Positions 26,867-35,874 of a stretch of DNA of 64,000 nucleotides are shown here, one piece after another; position 1 is the stretch's first letter; every line of letters begins with the position of its first letter. The translations under genes were made by a program, and so were the position numbers. This DNA comes from Streptomyces sp. NRRL F-5123. GTDB taxonomy: Bacteria > Actinomycetota > Actinomycetes > Streptomycetales > Streptomycetaceae. The stretch covers positions 4,457-68,456 of the forward strand of contig NZ_JOHY01000038.1 in assembly GCF_000721495.1 (NCBI RefSeq), read 5' to 3'. The notes beneath the pieces were generated by a model. The model had not been told where the DNA came from. It did no database searches and was given only the letters and a program-made list of their open reading frames with translations.

Positions 26867-27808
26867 ATGCGTGCGATCACCCAGAAGTCCTTCGGCGGCC
26901 CCGAGGTGCTGGAGCTCACCGACGGTGCCCCGCGGCCCGTGCCCGGGCCCACGCAGGTACTGGTCAGGGTCAGGGCGACGAGCGTCAACCCGGTGGAGCT
27001 GCACGTCCGCTCCGGCGCCTTCCCGGTGCTCGGCGAGCCGCCGTTCGTCCTCGGCTGGGACGTCTCCGGGGTCGTCGAGGAGGTCGACCCGGGAGTGCAC
27101 CGCTTCGCGGTCGGCGACGAGGTCTTCGGGCTGCCGTACTTCCCCGCCGCGGCAGGGGCGAACGCGGAGTACGTGGTGGCGCCCGCGCGCCAGCTCGCCC
27201 GCAAGCCCGCGGGCGTCAGCCACGAGGAGGCGGCGGCGCTGCCGCTGGTCGGGCTGACGGCGTGGCACGCGCTGGTCGAGATCGCGCGGGTGCGGCCCGG
27301 CCAGCGGGTCCTGGTCCACGGCGCGGGCGGCGGGCTCGGGCACATCGCGGTGCAGATCGCCAAGCACCTGGGCGCGGAGGTCGTCGGCACCGCGAGCGCG
27401 GGCAAGCACGCCTTCCTGCGGGGGCTGGGCGCCGACCGGCTCATCGACTACCGTACGGCGGACTACGCGCAGGTGCTGCGGGACGAGCCGGTGGACGTGG
27501 TGCTGGAGACCCTGGGCGGGGGGAACGCCGAGCGCTCGTTCGGGGTGCTGCGCCCGGGCGGGGTCCTGGTCAGCGCGGTGGAGCGGCTCAGCACGACGCT
27601 GCCGCGGCTGGCGGTGGAGGCCGGGGTGCGGTTCGCGGCCGTCGGGGTGGAACCGGACGCGGCGGGGCTGGAGGAGCTTGCCGCGCTGGTGGAGGCGGGG
27701 GCGCTGACGGTGCATGTGCAGCAGGCGTTCCCGCTGGAAAGGCTCTCCGAGGCGCATGCCCTGCTGGCGGCGGGCGGGGTGCGCGGCAAGCTCGCGATCA
27801 GCGTCTGA
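26867..27808 (+). CDS. NADP-dependent quinone-oxidoreductase-like MDR protein
   Basis: Zinc-independent medium-chain reductase of 313 residues. The N-terminal GroES-like domain includes SVNPVELHVRSG and GWDVSGVVEEV; the Rossmann motif is VLVHGAGGGLGHIAVQIAK, followed by GTASAGKHAF. Probable reaction: NADPH-dependent reduction of quinones or enones. AGGAG (26853-26857) is 9 bases from ATG 26867 but only 3 from the ATG at 26861, so I choose the former. Divergent from the hxlR-type gene, its likely regulator. Confidence 0.9.
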   Translation: MRAITQKSFGGPEVLELTDGAPRPVPGPTQVLVRVRATSVNPVELHVRSGAFPVLGEPPFVLGWDVSGVVEEVDPGVHRFAVGDEVFGLPYFPAAAGANAEYVVAPARQLARKPAGVSHEEAAALPLVGLTAWHALVEIARVRPGQRVLVHGAGGGLGHIAVQIAKHLGAEVVGTASAGKHAFLRGLGADRLIDYRTADYAQVLRDEPVDVVLETLGGGNAERSFGVLRPGGVLVSAVERLSTTLPRLAVEAGVRFAAVGVEPDAAGLEELAALVEAGALTVHVQQAFPLERLSEAHALLAAGGVRGKLAISV

Positions 27809-27958
27809 CGGGCGGGTGACTTTCGCCGGAATTAGGCAAAAGGGCTCGCGCGGGGCGGTGGTGCGCGACCCTCCGGTGATGCCACGCGGAGCGCTAACTC
27901 CCTTGTCAGGGCACTTATCTGACACTTTCTGGGATCTCCGCGGACACTGAACGAAGCC

Positions 27959-27987
27959 TTGACTTCTGTTCATTGCAAGCCGAATGT
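27959..27987 (+). promoter_or_regulatory. Possible promoter of the GH3 gene
   Basis: TTGACT (27959-27964) is a good -35; 17 bases on is GAATGT (27982-27987), a weak -10. The intergenic stretch 27809-28038 has no gene that I can see. Confidence 0.3.
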
Positions 27988-28038
27988 GTGGGGGCGTGAC
28001 CTGCGCCCCGTGGGGCGCGTGACGTGAAGGAGACACCA

Positions 28039-31000
28039 GTGCGCTCCCGAAAAATCAGACGATCGGTCGGCAGGGCGGTGGCCGCCGCGGTGGCGGTGAC
28101 CGTGGTGGCCGGGCTGCCGGCCGTGGCGCAGGCGAGCCCCCAGGGGGCGGCGCGGGCGGCCGCGACGACGCCGGTCTACCTCGACACCCACTACACCTTC
28201 GCCCAGCGCGCGGCCGACCTGGTCTCGCGCATGACGCTGCCCGAGAAGGTCAAGCAGCTCCAGACCAACAACGCGCCCGCCATCCCGCGGCTGGGGGTCC
28301 AGCAGTACACGTACTGGAGCGAGGGCCAGCACGGCATCAACCGGCTCGGCGCCGACACCGAGGCCGGCAGCCAGGGCGAGCTGGACGTCACGGCGACCAG
28401 CTTCCCGGTGAACTTCGCGGCCACCATGTCCTGGGACCCGGAGCTGACCTACCAGGAGACGACGGCGATCTCGGACGAGGTGCGCGGCACCCTCGACAAG
28501 TCGCTGTTCGGCAAGGGCCAGAACAACATCGGGCCGGACATCGACGACTACGGCGACCTCACCTTCTGGGCGCCGACGGTCAACATGGACCGCGACCCGC
28601 GCTGGGGGCGCACCAACGAGTCCTTCGGCGAGGACACCTACCTCGCCTCCACCATGGCGGGCGCGTTCGTCAACGGCTACCAGGGCCAGACGATCGACGG
28701 CAGGCAGACGACCCCGTACCTCAAGGTCGCGGCGACCGCCAAGCACTACGCGCTCAACAACGACGAGAACAACCGGCACACCCAGAGCGCGAACACCACC
28801 GACGCCAACATCCGCGACTACTACACCAAGCAGTTCGCGAGCCTGGTGCAGGGCGCGCACGTCTCCGGCGTCATGACGGCGTACAACGCGATCAACGGCA
28901 CGCCCGCGCCCGCGGATACGTACACCGTCAACGAACTGCTCCAGGCCACCTACGGCTTCGGCGGCTACACCACCTCCGACTGCGGCGCGGTCGGCGACGT
29001 CTACTCCTCCGGCGCGCACAACTGGGCGCCCCCGGGGTGGACGACCAACGGCACGACGTGGACCGAGACCGCGACCGGCAAGCAGATATCGGCGGCCGCG
29101 GGCGGCCAGGCGTTCGCGCTGCGCGCGGGCACCCAGCTGAACTGCGCGGGCGGGGAGCTGACCACCGCCGACATCGACGCGGCCATCGATCTCGGCATGC
29201 TGTCGACCGGCGTGATCGACGGCGCCCTGACCCAGCTCTTCACCGTCCGCATGCAGACCGGCGAGTTCGACCCGGCGAACAAGGTCGCGTACACGAAGAT
29301 CACCAAGGACCAGATCGAGTCGCCCGCCCACCACGCGCTCGCCGCGAAGGTCGCCGCGCAGGACCTGGTGCTGCTGCAGAACGAGAAGGTCAAGGGCACC
29401 TCGTCGGCGCTGCTGCCGGCCGACCCGAAGAAGCTGAACAGCGTCGTGGTCCTCGGCGGCCTGGCCGGCACCACGACGCTCGGCGGCTATTCGGGGCGCC
29501 CGTCGCACACGGTCAGCCCCGTGCAGGGCATCACCGACGCCGTCAAGGCCGCCAACCCCGGTGCGACCGTGACCTTCGACGCGTGCGGCGTCTCCACCGG
29601 CGCCACCACGCCCGCCGCGTGCTCGGCCGCCACGCAGGCCGCGGCGAAGACCGCGGACCTGGTCATCGTGATGGTCGGCTCCGACATGGGCGTCGCCGAC
29701 GAGGGCACCGACCGCGCCGCACTCGCCCTCCCGGGCAACCAGAACAGCCTGATCGACCAGGTCGCCGCGCTCGGCAACCCGCGCACCGCCGCGGTCGTGC
29801 AGTCCGACGGCCCGTACGACATCGGCGCCGTCCAGCGGGACTTCCCGGCGATCCTTTTCAGCGGCTACAACGGCGAGAGCCAGGGCACCGCGCTCGCCCA
29901 GGTCCTCTTCGGCGCCCAGAACCCCTCCGGGCACCTGGACTTCACCTGGTTCTCCGGCGACGACCAGCTCCCGTCGATGGACACCTACGGCCTCACCCCG
30001 TCCGAGACCGGCGGACTCGGCCGCACCTACATGTACTTCACCGGCAAGCCGGCCTACCCCTTCGGATACGGCCTGTCCTACGCGACGTTCGGCTACTCCC
30101 ACGTGAAGGTCGGCCCCGCCTCCGCCACCGCCGACGGCACGGTGAAGGTGAGCTTCGACGTCACCAACACCGGTACGGCCGCGGGCGCCACGGTCGCCCA
30201 GCTCTACGCGTCACGCCAGTTCACCGTCCCCGGCGTGGACTTGCCGCGGGCGCAGCTCGCGGGCTTCAGGAAGACCGCGGTCCTCGCGCCCGGGAAGACC
30301 GAGCACGTGGACCTCCCGGTCAAGGTCGCCGACCTCAGCCGGTGGGACCAGAGCGCCCTCAAGCAGGTCGTGGACAACGGCACCTGGGCCTTCCGCGTCG
30401 GCCCCGACTCCGCCACCGTGGCGGGCTCCGGCACCGTCGAGGTGCACGGCGCCATCACGCCGCGGGTGCAGTCGGTCACCGTCCAGCCCGGCCAGGTGGT
30501 CTTCTCCGCGGGCGACACCCTGGACCTCACCGGGACCAACCCGTGGATCGCGCCCGACACCGACCCCGCGCTGGAGCAGAAGCACGCCGCCGCGGACCAC
30601 GTCGTCGAGGCCGCCGACAACGACCAGTCGTTCGCGGACCTCGGCCACGCCCGGGTCAGCTACCGCACCACCGACCCGGACGTCGCCACGGTCAGCCGGG
30701 ACGGCGTGGTCACCATGCACGCGCCCGGCGCCGCGTCGGTCGAGGTGACGGTGGACGGCGTGACGGGCAGCGCCCCGATCGTCGTCCAGAACCCGTTCAC
30801 CCTCCGGGCGGCGGACATCGTCAAGCCCGACACGGCCGTCACCGCGACCGCGTCGTACACCAACACCAGCGGGAAGGCCGTGCGCGACCTGGCGCTGGCC
30901 CTGACCTCGCCCGACGGCTGGACGGCGAAGGCCACCTCGCCGGTCACCGTCCCCGAGGTCGCCCCCGGCCAGAAGGTCACGGCCACCTGGAGCGTGACCG

Positions 31001-32061
31001 TCCCGGCGTCCGCGAGCCCCGGCACCAAGGCGGAACTGGCCGCGAGCGCGAGCTTCACCGGCGGCGCGGGCGCGTACAGCGAAGCCGCGGTCAGCCCGCT
31101 GACCGTGACCTCGGGCGCCACCCCGGAGCAGGTCACCCCGGTCGTGACGGGCACGGACCCGGCGGCCGGGAAGCTCCAGGTCGTGCTGCACAACCCGTCC
31201 GACTCCGCCACCGCCGTGACCGGCGTCAAGTGGAAGCTCGGGAGCGCGACCGGCACCCAGCCGGTCAGCGCGACCATCGCACCCGGGGATTCGGCGACCG
31301 TGGAGGTGCCCGTCACGGGCATCGACCTCGGCACGACCTACCCCTTCACGGTGACCGGCGTCATCTCCGGTGACCTGTCCTCGGAGAACTTCTCCGGCCA
31401 CGTCTCCTTCCTGCCGGTCGTCAACAAGAGCCTCGGCAAGGACTGGACGCTGGCCGACGTCCAGGACGGCCCCGCCGTGGACCTCGCCAAGACCGCCGCG
31501 TGGTCCAGCCTGGACGGTTCGCAGCCGTACGGGGGCGACCAGGACCTGTCCGGCAAGGTGTGGCTGAACTGGGACGACGCCAACCTGTACGTCACGGCGA
31601 ACCTCACCGACGACGTCCTTTCGCAGCCCGCCACCGGCCCCGACATCTGGCAGGGCGACAGCCTCCAGCTGGCGGCCACCTCGGGGGCCCCGGGCGGCGC
31701 GGCCGCCCCCGGCACCGCGTCCGTCAACGGCCACTACGAGTACGGCGCCGCGCTCACCTCGGCGGGCGCGCAGCTCTACCGCTGGATCGCCCCGACCGAG
31801 GGCAGCGGCCAGGTCACGAACGCGACCGTCCATGTGACGCGGGACGACACCGCGCACACCACCCTCTACCGGCTCGCCATCCCGTGGAGCGACCTCGCGT
31901 CCGTCACACCGGCCGCGAACACCGTCTTCTCCTTCGTCCTGGACGTCAACGACAAGGACAACGGCACCCGCAAGGGCTACATGCAGTGGGGTGACGGCAT
32001 CGGCACGAGCAAGGACGTCGCCGGTTTCAACATGGCGCAGCTGATGCCCGCGGGCGCGTGA
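28039..32061 (+). CDS. Secreted GH3 beta-glucosidase/beta-xylosidase with C-terminal accessory domains
   Basis: Large exported glycoside hydrolase of 1340 residues. A signal peptide (about 1-33, RKIRR then an Ala/Val core, AVAQA) precedes the GH3 catalytic domain; the nucleophile Asp314 lies in YTTSDCGAVGD. The C-terminal GH3 domain (SGYNGESQGTALAQVLFG; YPFGYGLSYATF) and a fibronectin-like domain follow. Then come a BIG2-like region (near residue 880), a NEW3-like beta domain (about 925-1030) and a CBM9-like module (about 1135-1340, VWLNWDDANLYVTANLTDD). It probably removes beta-linked xylose or glucose from plant glycans. GTG 28039 follows AAGGAG by 6 bases; the GTG at 28024 lacks a site. 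No GntR box was seen here, so it seems separate from the fucoside regulon. Confidence 0.92.
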   Translation: MRSRKIRRSVGRAVAAAVAVTVVAGLPAVAQASPQGAARAAATTPVYLDTHYTFAQRAADLVSRMTLPEKVKQLQTNNAPAIPRLGVQQYTYWSEGQHGINRLGADTEAGSQGELDVTATSFPVNFAATMSWDPELTYQETTAISDEVRGTLDKSLFGKGQNNIGPDIDDYGDLTFWAPTVNMDRDPRWGRTNESFGEDTYLASTMAGAFVNGYQGQTIDGRQTTPYLKVAATAKHYALNNDENNRHTQSANTTDANIRDYYTKQFASLVQGAHVSGVMTAYNAINGTPAPADTYTVNELLQATYGFGGYTTSDCGAVGDVYSSGAHNWAPPGWTTNGTTWTETATGKQISAAAGGQAFALRAGTQLNCAGGELTTADIDAAIDLGMLSTGVIDGALTQLFTVRMQTGEFDPANKVAYTKITKDQIESPAHHALAAKVAAQDLVLLQNEKVKGTSSALLPADPKKLNSVVVLGGLAGTTTLGGYSGRPSHTVSPVQGITDAVKAANPGATVTFDACGVSTGATTPAACSAATQAAAKTADLVIVMVGSDMGVADEGTDRAALALPGNQNSLIDQVAALGNPRTAAVVQSDGPYDIGAVQRDFPAILFSGYNGESQGTALAQVLFGAQNPSGHLDFTWFSGDDQLPSMDTYGLTPSETGGLGRTYMYFTGKPAYPFGYGLSYATFGYSHVKVGPASATADGTVKVSFDVTNTGTAAGATVAQLYASRQFTVPGVDLPRAQLAGFRKTAVLAPGKTEHVDLPVKVADLSRWDQSALKQVVDNGTWAFRVGPDSATVAGSGTVEVHGAITPRVQSVTVQPGQVVFSAGDTLDLTGTNPWIAPDTDPALEQKHAAADHVVEAADNDQSFADLGHARVSYRTTDPDVATVSRDGVVTMHAPGAASVEVTVDGVTGSAPIVVQNPFTLRAADIVKPDTAVTATASYTNTSGKAVRDLALALTSPDGWTAKATSPVTVPEVAPGQKVTATWSVTVPASASPGTKAELAASASFTGGAGAYSEAAVSPLTVTSGATPEQVTPVVTGTDPAAGKLQVVLHNPSDSATAVTGVKWKLGSATGTQPVSATIAPGDSATVEVPVTGIDLGTTYPFTVTGVISGDLSSENFSGHVSFLPVVNKSLGKDWTLADVQDGPAVDLAKTAAWSSLDGSQPYGGDQDLSGKVWLNWDDANLYVTANLTDDVLSQPATGPDIWQGDSLQLAATSGAPGGAAAPGTASVNGHYEYGAALTSAGAQLYRWIAPTEGSGQVTNATVHVTRDDTAHTTLYRLAIPWSDLASVTPAANTVFSFVLDVNDKDNGTRKGYMQWGDGIGTSKDVAGFNMAQLMPAGA

Positions 32062-32084
32062 CCGCAGGCTGATCCGCGCACGCC

Positions 32085-32119
32085 CCGAGGCCACCCGGTT
32101 CCCTGCCGGGTGGCCTCGG
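32085..32119. terminator. Hairpin terminator after the GH3 gene
   Basis: Perfect 14-base stem (CCGAGGCCACCCGG and its complement) with a 7-base loop, 23 bases after the GH3 stop and before the 3' end of the convergent Nudix gene; it could serve both strands. Confidence 0.8.
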
Positions 32120-32155
32120 CGCCGCTCCCGCGGAACACGGGCGGCTGTCCCGCGG

Positions 32156-32620
32156 TCAGAGCCGATCCGCCAGCCGGTCCAGGAAAGCGGCCTGGGCCTT
32201 GACCACCACGGCGCGGGCGGCGTCCAGCGGGAGCCACGCGACCCGGTCCAGTTCGGGGAACTCGGCGGTACGGCCGGAGCCGCGCGGCCACTCCGTCGTG
32301 AAGGTGCCGGGCACCACGTCCGCCGGGTCGAGGTCGGCCTCCAGCGCCCACACCGTCACGTGCTTGCCGCCCGACTGCACCACCTCGCCGAGCGGCAGCG
32401 GCTCCCCGTCCGGGGCGGGCAGCCCCAGCTCCTCCCGGAATTCGCGCCGGGCGGCGTCCCAGGGCTGCTCGTCCCCGGCGTACTCGCCCTTGGGCACCGT
32501 CCACGCCCCGGCGTCCTTGCGGGCCCAGAACGGCCCGCCCATGTGCCCGAGCAGCACCTCGGCCCCGCCGGGGGCGCGGCGGAAGAGGAGCAGGCCCGCG
32601 CTGCGTCTGATGTCGGCCAT
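32156..32620 (-). CDS. Nudix hydrolase
   Basis: Small cytosolic Nudix-fold protein of 154 residues. The Nudix box is present: GEYAGDEQPWDAARREFREE plus LGL, with the REFREELG core that binds the metal. The N-terminal LLLFRRAPGGAEVLLGHMGGPFW is typical of the group related to diadenosine polyphosphate hydrolases. The ATG at 32620 starts MADIRRSAG. Substrate is a nucleoside diphosphate derivative in general; no more can be said. Confidence 0.9.
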   Translation of the reverse strand: MADIRRSAGLLLFRRAPGGAEVLLGHMGGPFWARKDAGAWTVPKGEYAGDEQPWDAARREFREELGLPAPDGEPLPLGEVVQSGGKHVTVWALEADLDPADVVPGTFTTEWPRGSGRTAEFPELDRVAWLPLDAARAVVVKAQAAFLDRLADRL

Positions 32621-32660
32621 GGGGCCAGTGTGGCGGGTACGGGCGCGGGGCGCGGCCCTG

Positions 32661-33605
32661 TCAGCGCGCGACCTGCGGCAGCCCGCCGGCGTCCTCGACG
32701 GCCGCGGCACGCAGCGCCGCCGCCACGCGGGCGGCCGCGTCGCTCATCGGCGGGTGCGGCAACCGGGCCAGCAGCACCCGGCGCTGCTCCTGCGGGCCGC
32801 CGCGGACGGGCAGGATCCGGACACCCGGGGGCGCGATCGCGGCGAGCGCGGCCGGCACCGTGGTCAGGCCGCAGCCCGCGGCGACGAGGTGGAGCTTGGC
32901 GAGCCAGTCGCGGGCGACGAGGGCGATGTCGGGGCGCTCGTCCAGACCGGGCCACACACCCATCAGATGGTCCTCGCCCGCCGCGGAGCCCGCGATCCAG
33001 CGCTGCCCGCGCAGGTCGGCGACGTCGGCGAAGTCCCCGCGGGCCAGCGGGTGGGCGGCGGGCACGGCCAGGCACAGGGCCCGCTCGGCGAGCGTCCGGA
33101 TCACCAGCGGCGGCGACTCGGCGTCCGGCGGCCGGAAGGGCGGCGCCGACGCGAGCACCGCGAGGTCCAGGCTGCCCGCCCGCAGCGCGCGGACCAGCGC
33201 CGGGGTGCTGGCGCCCTCCCGCCCGACCACCCGCAGCCCGGGGTCGGTACGCCGCAGCGCGGCGAGCGCGCGGGGCACCAGCACGGCCCCCGCACTCGGA
33301 TACCACCCCAGCCGTACGGTCCCGGCCCGCTCGTCCAGCCCCGACAGCTCCCGGGCCGCCGCGTCGATCTCGTCGAGGACGGCCGTGGCCCGGCGCATGA
33401 CGACCCGTCCGGCGGCCGTGAGCCGTACGCCGTCGCGCCGCCGTTCCAGCAGCTCGGCGCCCGCGGCCCGTTCGGCAGCGGCGATCTGCCGGGAGACCGC
33501 CGACTGCGTGTAGCCCAGCGAGGCGGCGGCCGCGGTGAAGGTGCCCTGCTCGGCGACGGCCCGCAGGACGCGCAGCGCGGTGAGCGAGACATCCCTGAAG
33601 TCCAT
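32661..33605 (-). CDS. LysR-family transcriptional regulator
   Basis: Regulator of 314 residues with an N-terminal winged helix-turn-helix (FTAAAASLGYTQSAVSRQIA, about residues 19-38) and a C-terminal effector-binding domain of the periplasmic-binding fold. It is divergent from an SDR gene 70 bases away, the classic arrangement for a LysR regulator and its target. An ATG at 33614 (adding MIV) is an alternative start. The inducer is unknown. Confidence 0.92.
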   Translation of the reverse strand: MDFRDVSLTALRVLRAVAEQGTFTAAAASLGYTQSAVSRQIAAAERAAGAELLERRRDGVRLTAAGRVVMRRATAVLDEIDAAARELSGLDERAGTVRLGWYPSAGAVLVPRALAALRRTDPGLRVVGREGASTPALVRALRAGSLDLAVLASAPPFRPPDAESPPLVIRTLAERALCLAVPAAHPLARGDFADVADLRGQRWIAGSAAGEDHLMGVWPGLDERPDIALVARDWLAKLHLVAAGCGLTTVPAALAAIAPPGVRILPVRGGPQEQRRVLLARLPHPPMSDAAARVAAALRAAAVEDAGGLPQVAR

Positions 33606-33639
33606 GACGATCACGCATACTAGCGGTGCCGAAGTCTCG

Positions 33640-33669
33640 TTGGACGCATAGCGCTCGCCTTCCTAGCGT
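33640..33669 (+). promoter_or_regulatory. Promoter for the SDR gene, apparently leaderless
   Basis: TTGGAC (33640-33645), an 18-base spacer and TAGCGT (33664-33669), ending 6 bases before the ATG at 33676. With a usual start 6-8 bases after the -10, the transcript would begin at or next to the ATG. The GGAGG in between is too close to the ATG for normal use. Confidence 0.5.
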
Positions 33670-33675
33670 GGAGGC

Positions 33676-34575
33676 ATGAGCACTCAGCGGAGCACTTCAC
33701 GCATCGCCCTCGTCACGGGCGCCAACCAGGGGCTCGGCCGCGCACTCGCCGAAGGGCTCGCGGCCCGCATGCGGCCCGGCGACCTCGTCCTCCTCACCGG
33801 CCGCGACCGCACCCGCGTCGGGGCCGCGGCAGACGAGGTCCGCGCGCTGCCCGGCAGCCGGGCCCGCGTCGAGGGCCGGGTCCTGGACGTCAGCGACGCC
33901 GACGCCATCGCCGGCCTCGCCGAGGAGCTGCGGGCGGAGCACGGCGGCGTCGACGTCGTCATCTCCAACGCGGTCACCCGGATGCTGCCGGAGGACTCGC
34001 AGGCCGAGCGGGCGGACGAGGTCATCGACGTCTCCAACACCGCCACGCACGCCGTCCTGCGCTCCTTCGGCGCCGTCCTGCGCCCGGGCGGCCGGCTGCT
34101 CGTGGTCGCCAGCAGCCTCGGCACCCTCGGCCACCTCGACCCGCGGCTGCACCACCTCTTCGACGGCGCGAGCCTGGAGCAGGTCGAGTACGCGGTGGAG
34201 TCCTGGCGGGCCGCCGTCCACAACGGCACCGCGCAGGAGGCCGGCTGGCCCGTCTGGCTGAACGTCCCCTCGAAGGTCGCCCAGGTCGCGGCGGTCCGCG
34301 CGGTCGCCGCCGAGCGGCGGGAGCGCGACCTCGCCGCCGGCACGCTGGTCGCCTCGGTGTGCCCTGGCATGGTCGACACCGCCACCTCCCGCCCCTGGTT
34401 CAGCGACTACAGCCACGCCCAGACCCCGGCCCGCGCCGCCGAGGCCGTCCTCGACCTGGTCTTCGCCGAGGGCGCCGACCCCGGGCTGTACGGCGAGCTG
34501 GTGCGCTTCGGCAAGCCGCTGGGCTGGCACGACGGCGCCCCGCTGGTGGAGCAGGACGCGATCGTCAGGCCCTGA
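33676..34575 (+). CDS. Short-chain dehydrogenase/reductase (SDR)
   Basis: NAD(P)-dependent oxidoreductase of 299 residues with the classical cofactor motif VTGANQGLGRALAE (TGxxxGxG) and the VISNAV segment in place of the usual NNAG. The usual YxxxK is not clear: the region after VVASSLGTLG reads LHHLFDGASLEQVEYAV, so the catalytic Tyr-Lys pair may be displaced (WLNVPSKVAQVA holds a later Lys with no Tyr). It is longer than typical SDRs in this central region, resembling carbonyl-reductase-like members. Divergent from a LysR gene, its likely regulator. Confidence 0.87.
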   Translation: MSTQRSTSRIALVTGANQGLGRALAEGLAARMRPGDLVLLTGRDRTRVGAAADEVRALPGSRARVEGRVLDVSDADAIAGLAEELRAEHGGVDVVISNAVTRMLPEDSQAERADEVIDVSNTATHAVLRSFGAVLRPGGRLLVVASSLGTLGHLDPRLHHLFDGASLEQVEYAVESWRAAVHNGTAQEAGWPVWLNVPSKVAQVAAVRAVAAERRERDLAAGTLVASVCPGMVDTATSRPWFSDYSHAQTPARAAEAVLDLVFAEGADPGLYGELVRFGKPLGWHDGAPLVEQDAIVRP

Positions 34576-34587
34576 GCGGGCCGCGAC

Positions 34588-35007
34588 TCAGGCGCCTTCG
34601 GCTTCCCGGCGGTCGTACTCCGCCTGGGCGGCGAGGAGTTCGTCGCCGTGCCGCCCGTACCAGCCGATCAGCTCGGTGAGCGGCCCGGCCAGGCTCGTGC
34701 CCAGCTCCGTGAGGCTGTACGTGACCTGGGGCGGGACGGTCGGGGCCACCTCGCGGTGGACGAGGCCGGTGCGGACCAGTGCCTTCAGGTTCTGGGCGAG
34801 CATCTTCTGGCTGATGCCGCCGACCCGGGCGTGCAGCTGCGCGAAGCGGTGCGGGCGCGTGATCAGAGCGGAGATGATGAGCGTCGCCCAGCGGCTCGTG
34901 GTCTGGTCCATGACCGGCCGGAGCAGGCACTTCGCGTCGAAGGTGTCGTGGGCCAGCAGCCGGGCGGCCGTTGCCGCGGTCTCGTCCTCGTGCAGCGTTT
35001 CCGTCAT
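34588..35007 (-). CDS. HxlR-family transcriptional regulator
   Basis: Winged-helix regulator of 139 residues. Characteristic segments: AKCLLRPVMDQTTSRWATLI (with Cys in the N-terminal part), RFAQLHARVGGISQKMLAQN and GLVHREVAPTVPPQVTYSLT. It is divergent from a 3-oxoacyl-ACP-reductase-like SDR, the likely target. Its stop lies 12 bases from the stop of the convergent SDR gene at 34575. It is the second HxlR-oxidoreductase pair in the window. Confidence 0.92.
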   Translation of the reverse strand: MTETLHEDETAATAARLLAHDTFDAKCLLRPVMDQTTSRWATLIISALITRPHRFAQLHARVGGISQKMLAQNLKALVRTGLVHREVAPTVPPQVTYSLTELGTSLAGPLTELIGWYGRHGDELLAAQAEYDRREAEGA

Positions 35008-35024
35008 GTAGGCAGCTTACAAAA

Positions 35025-35035
35025 AGGTACGTACT
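35025..35035. promoter_or_regulatory. Candidate operator of the second HxlR regulator
   Basis: AGGTACGTACT contains the perfect palindrome GTACGTAC (35027-35034), 18 bases upstream of the hxlR-type start and within the divergent promoter region. It shares the AGGTAC core with the candidate operator of the first HxlR regulator at 26744. Confidence 0.45.
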
Positions 35036-35111
35036 TCCCCCAGGTGAGTGGGTTTCCTACGGTGAGTTGTGGGTGGAAAACACACGCACGTCGTCTTGTG
35101 GAGGAGTCACG

Positions 35112-35864
35112 GTGAGCAGCAACAACGGACGTACGGCAATCGTCACGGGCGCGTCGAAGGGCCTGGGCGCGGGGATCGCGCGGACGCTGGCCGCGAGCGG
35201 CGCGGCGGTCGTCGTCAACTACCGGGAGGACGCGAAGGGCGCCGAGCGGGTCGTCGCGGACATCACCGCCGAGGGCGGGCGGGCGCTCGCAGTCCAGGCG
35301 GACGTGGCCGTGCCGGGCGACGTACGCAGGCTGTTCGCGCGGGCGCGCGAGGCGTACGGGCGGCCCGTCGACATCCTCGTCAACAACGCGGGCGTGGCGG
35401 CCTTCGGCCCGCTCGCGGGCGTCACCGAGGAGGAGTTCCACCGCCAGCTGGACACCAACCTGCTGGGCACCGTCCTCACCACGCAGGCCCTGGCGGCGCA
35501 GGAGGGGCTGGGCGCCGCGTCGGTCGTCAACGTCTCGACCGCCGGGACGTTCACCCTGCCGCCGTACGGCGCCCTCTACGTCGCGTCCAAGGCCGCCGTG
35601 AACGCCTTCACCGTCAGCACCGCCAGGGAGTTGGGCCCCCGGGGTATCCGCGTCAACGCGATAGCCCCCGGCCCGACCGACACCGAGGGCGCCCGCGCCC
35701 TCGGCTTCCCCGGCTCCGACCAGGAGGAGGCGGCGATCGCCGCGACCCCCCTGGGCCGTACCGGCCTCCCCGGCGACTACGGCCCGCTCGTCGCCTTCCT
35801 GGCCTCCGACGACGCCCGCTGGATCACCGGCGACGTCATCCTCGTCTCCGGCGGCATGCGCTGA
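35112..35864 (+). CDS. SDR oxidoreductase, 3-oxoacyl-ACP reductase-like
   Basis: Classical SDR of 250 residues. Cofactor motif VTGASKGLGAGIAR, structural NNAG (VNNAGVAAFG), catalytic Ser in VVNVSTAG and YxxxK in LYVASKAAVNAF, followed by the PGPTDTEG loop. The pattern fits FabG-like reductases outside the fatty-acid cluster. The GTG at 35112 follows GGAGGAG. Divergent from the HxlR regulator with a palindromic box between them. NADPH preference is likely from KG and RED (NYREDAK), by inference. Confidence 0.93.
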   Translation: MSSNNGRTAIVTGASKGLGAGIARTLAASGAAVVVNYREDAKGAERVVADITAEGGRALAVQADVAVPGDVRRLFARAREAYGRPVDILVNNAGVAAFGPLAGVTEEEFHRQLDTNLLGTVLTTQALAAQEGLGAASVVNVSTAGTFTLPPYGALYVASKAAVNAFTVSTARELGPRGIRVNAIAPGPTDTEGARALGFPGSDQEEAAIAATPLGRTGLPGDYGPLVAFLASDDARWITGDVILVSGGMR

Positions 35865-35874
35865 GCGCTCCCGC

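Noticed and set aside
28039..32061. GH3 enzyme as part of the fucoside regulon
   Set aside because: No GntR box is seen upstream and it is separated from the locus by many unrelated genes.
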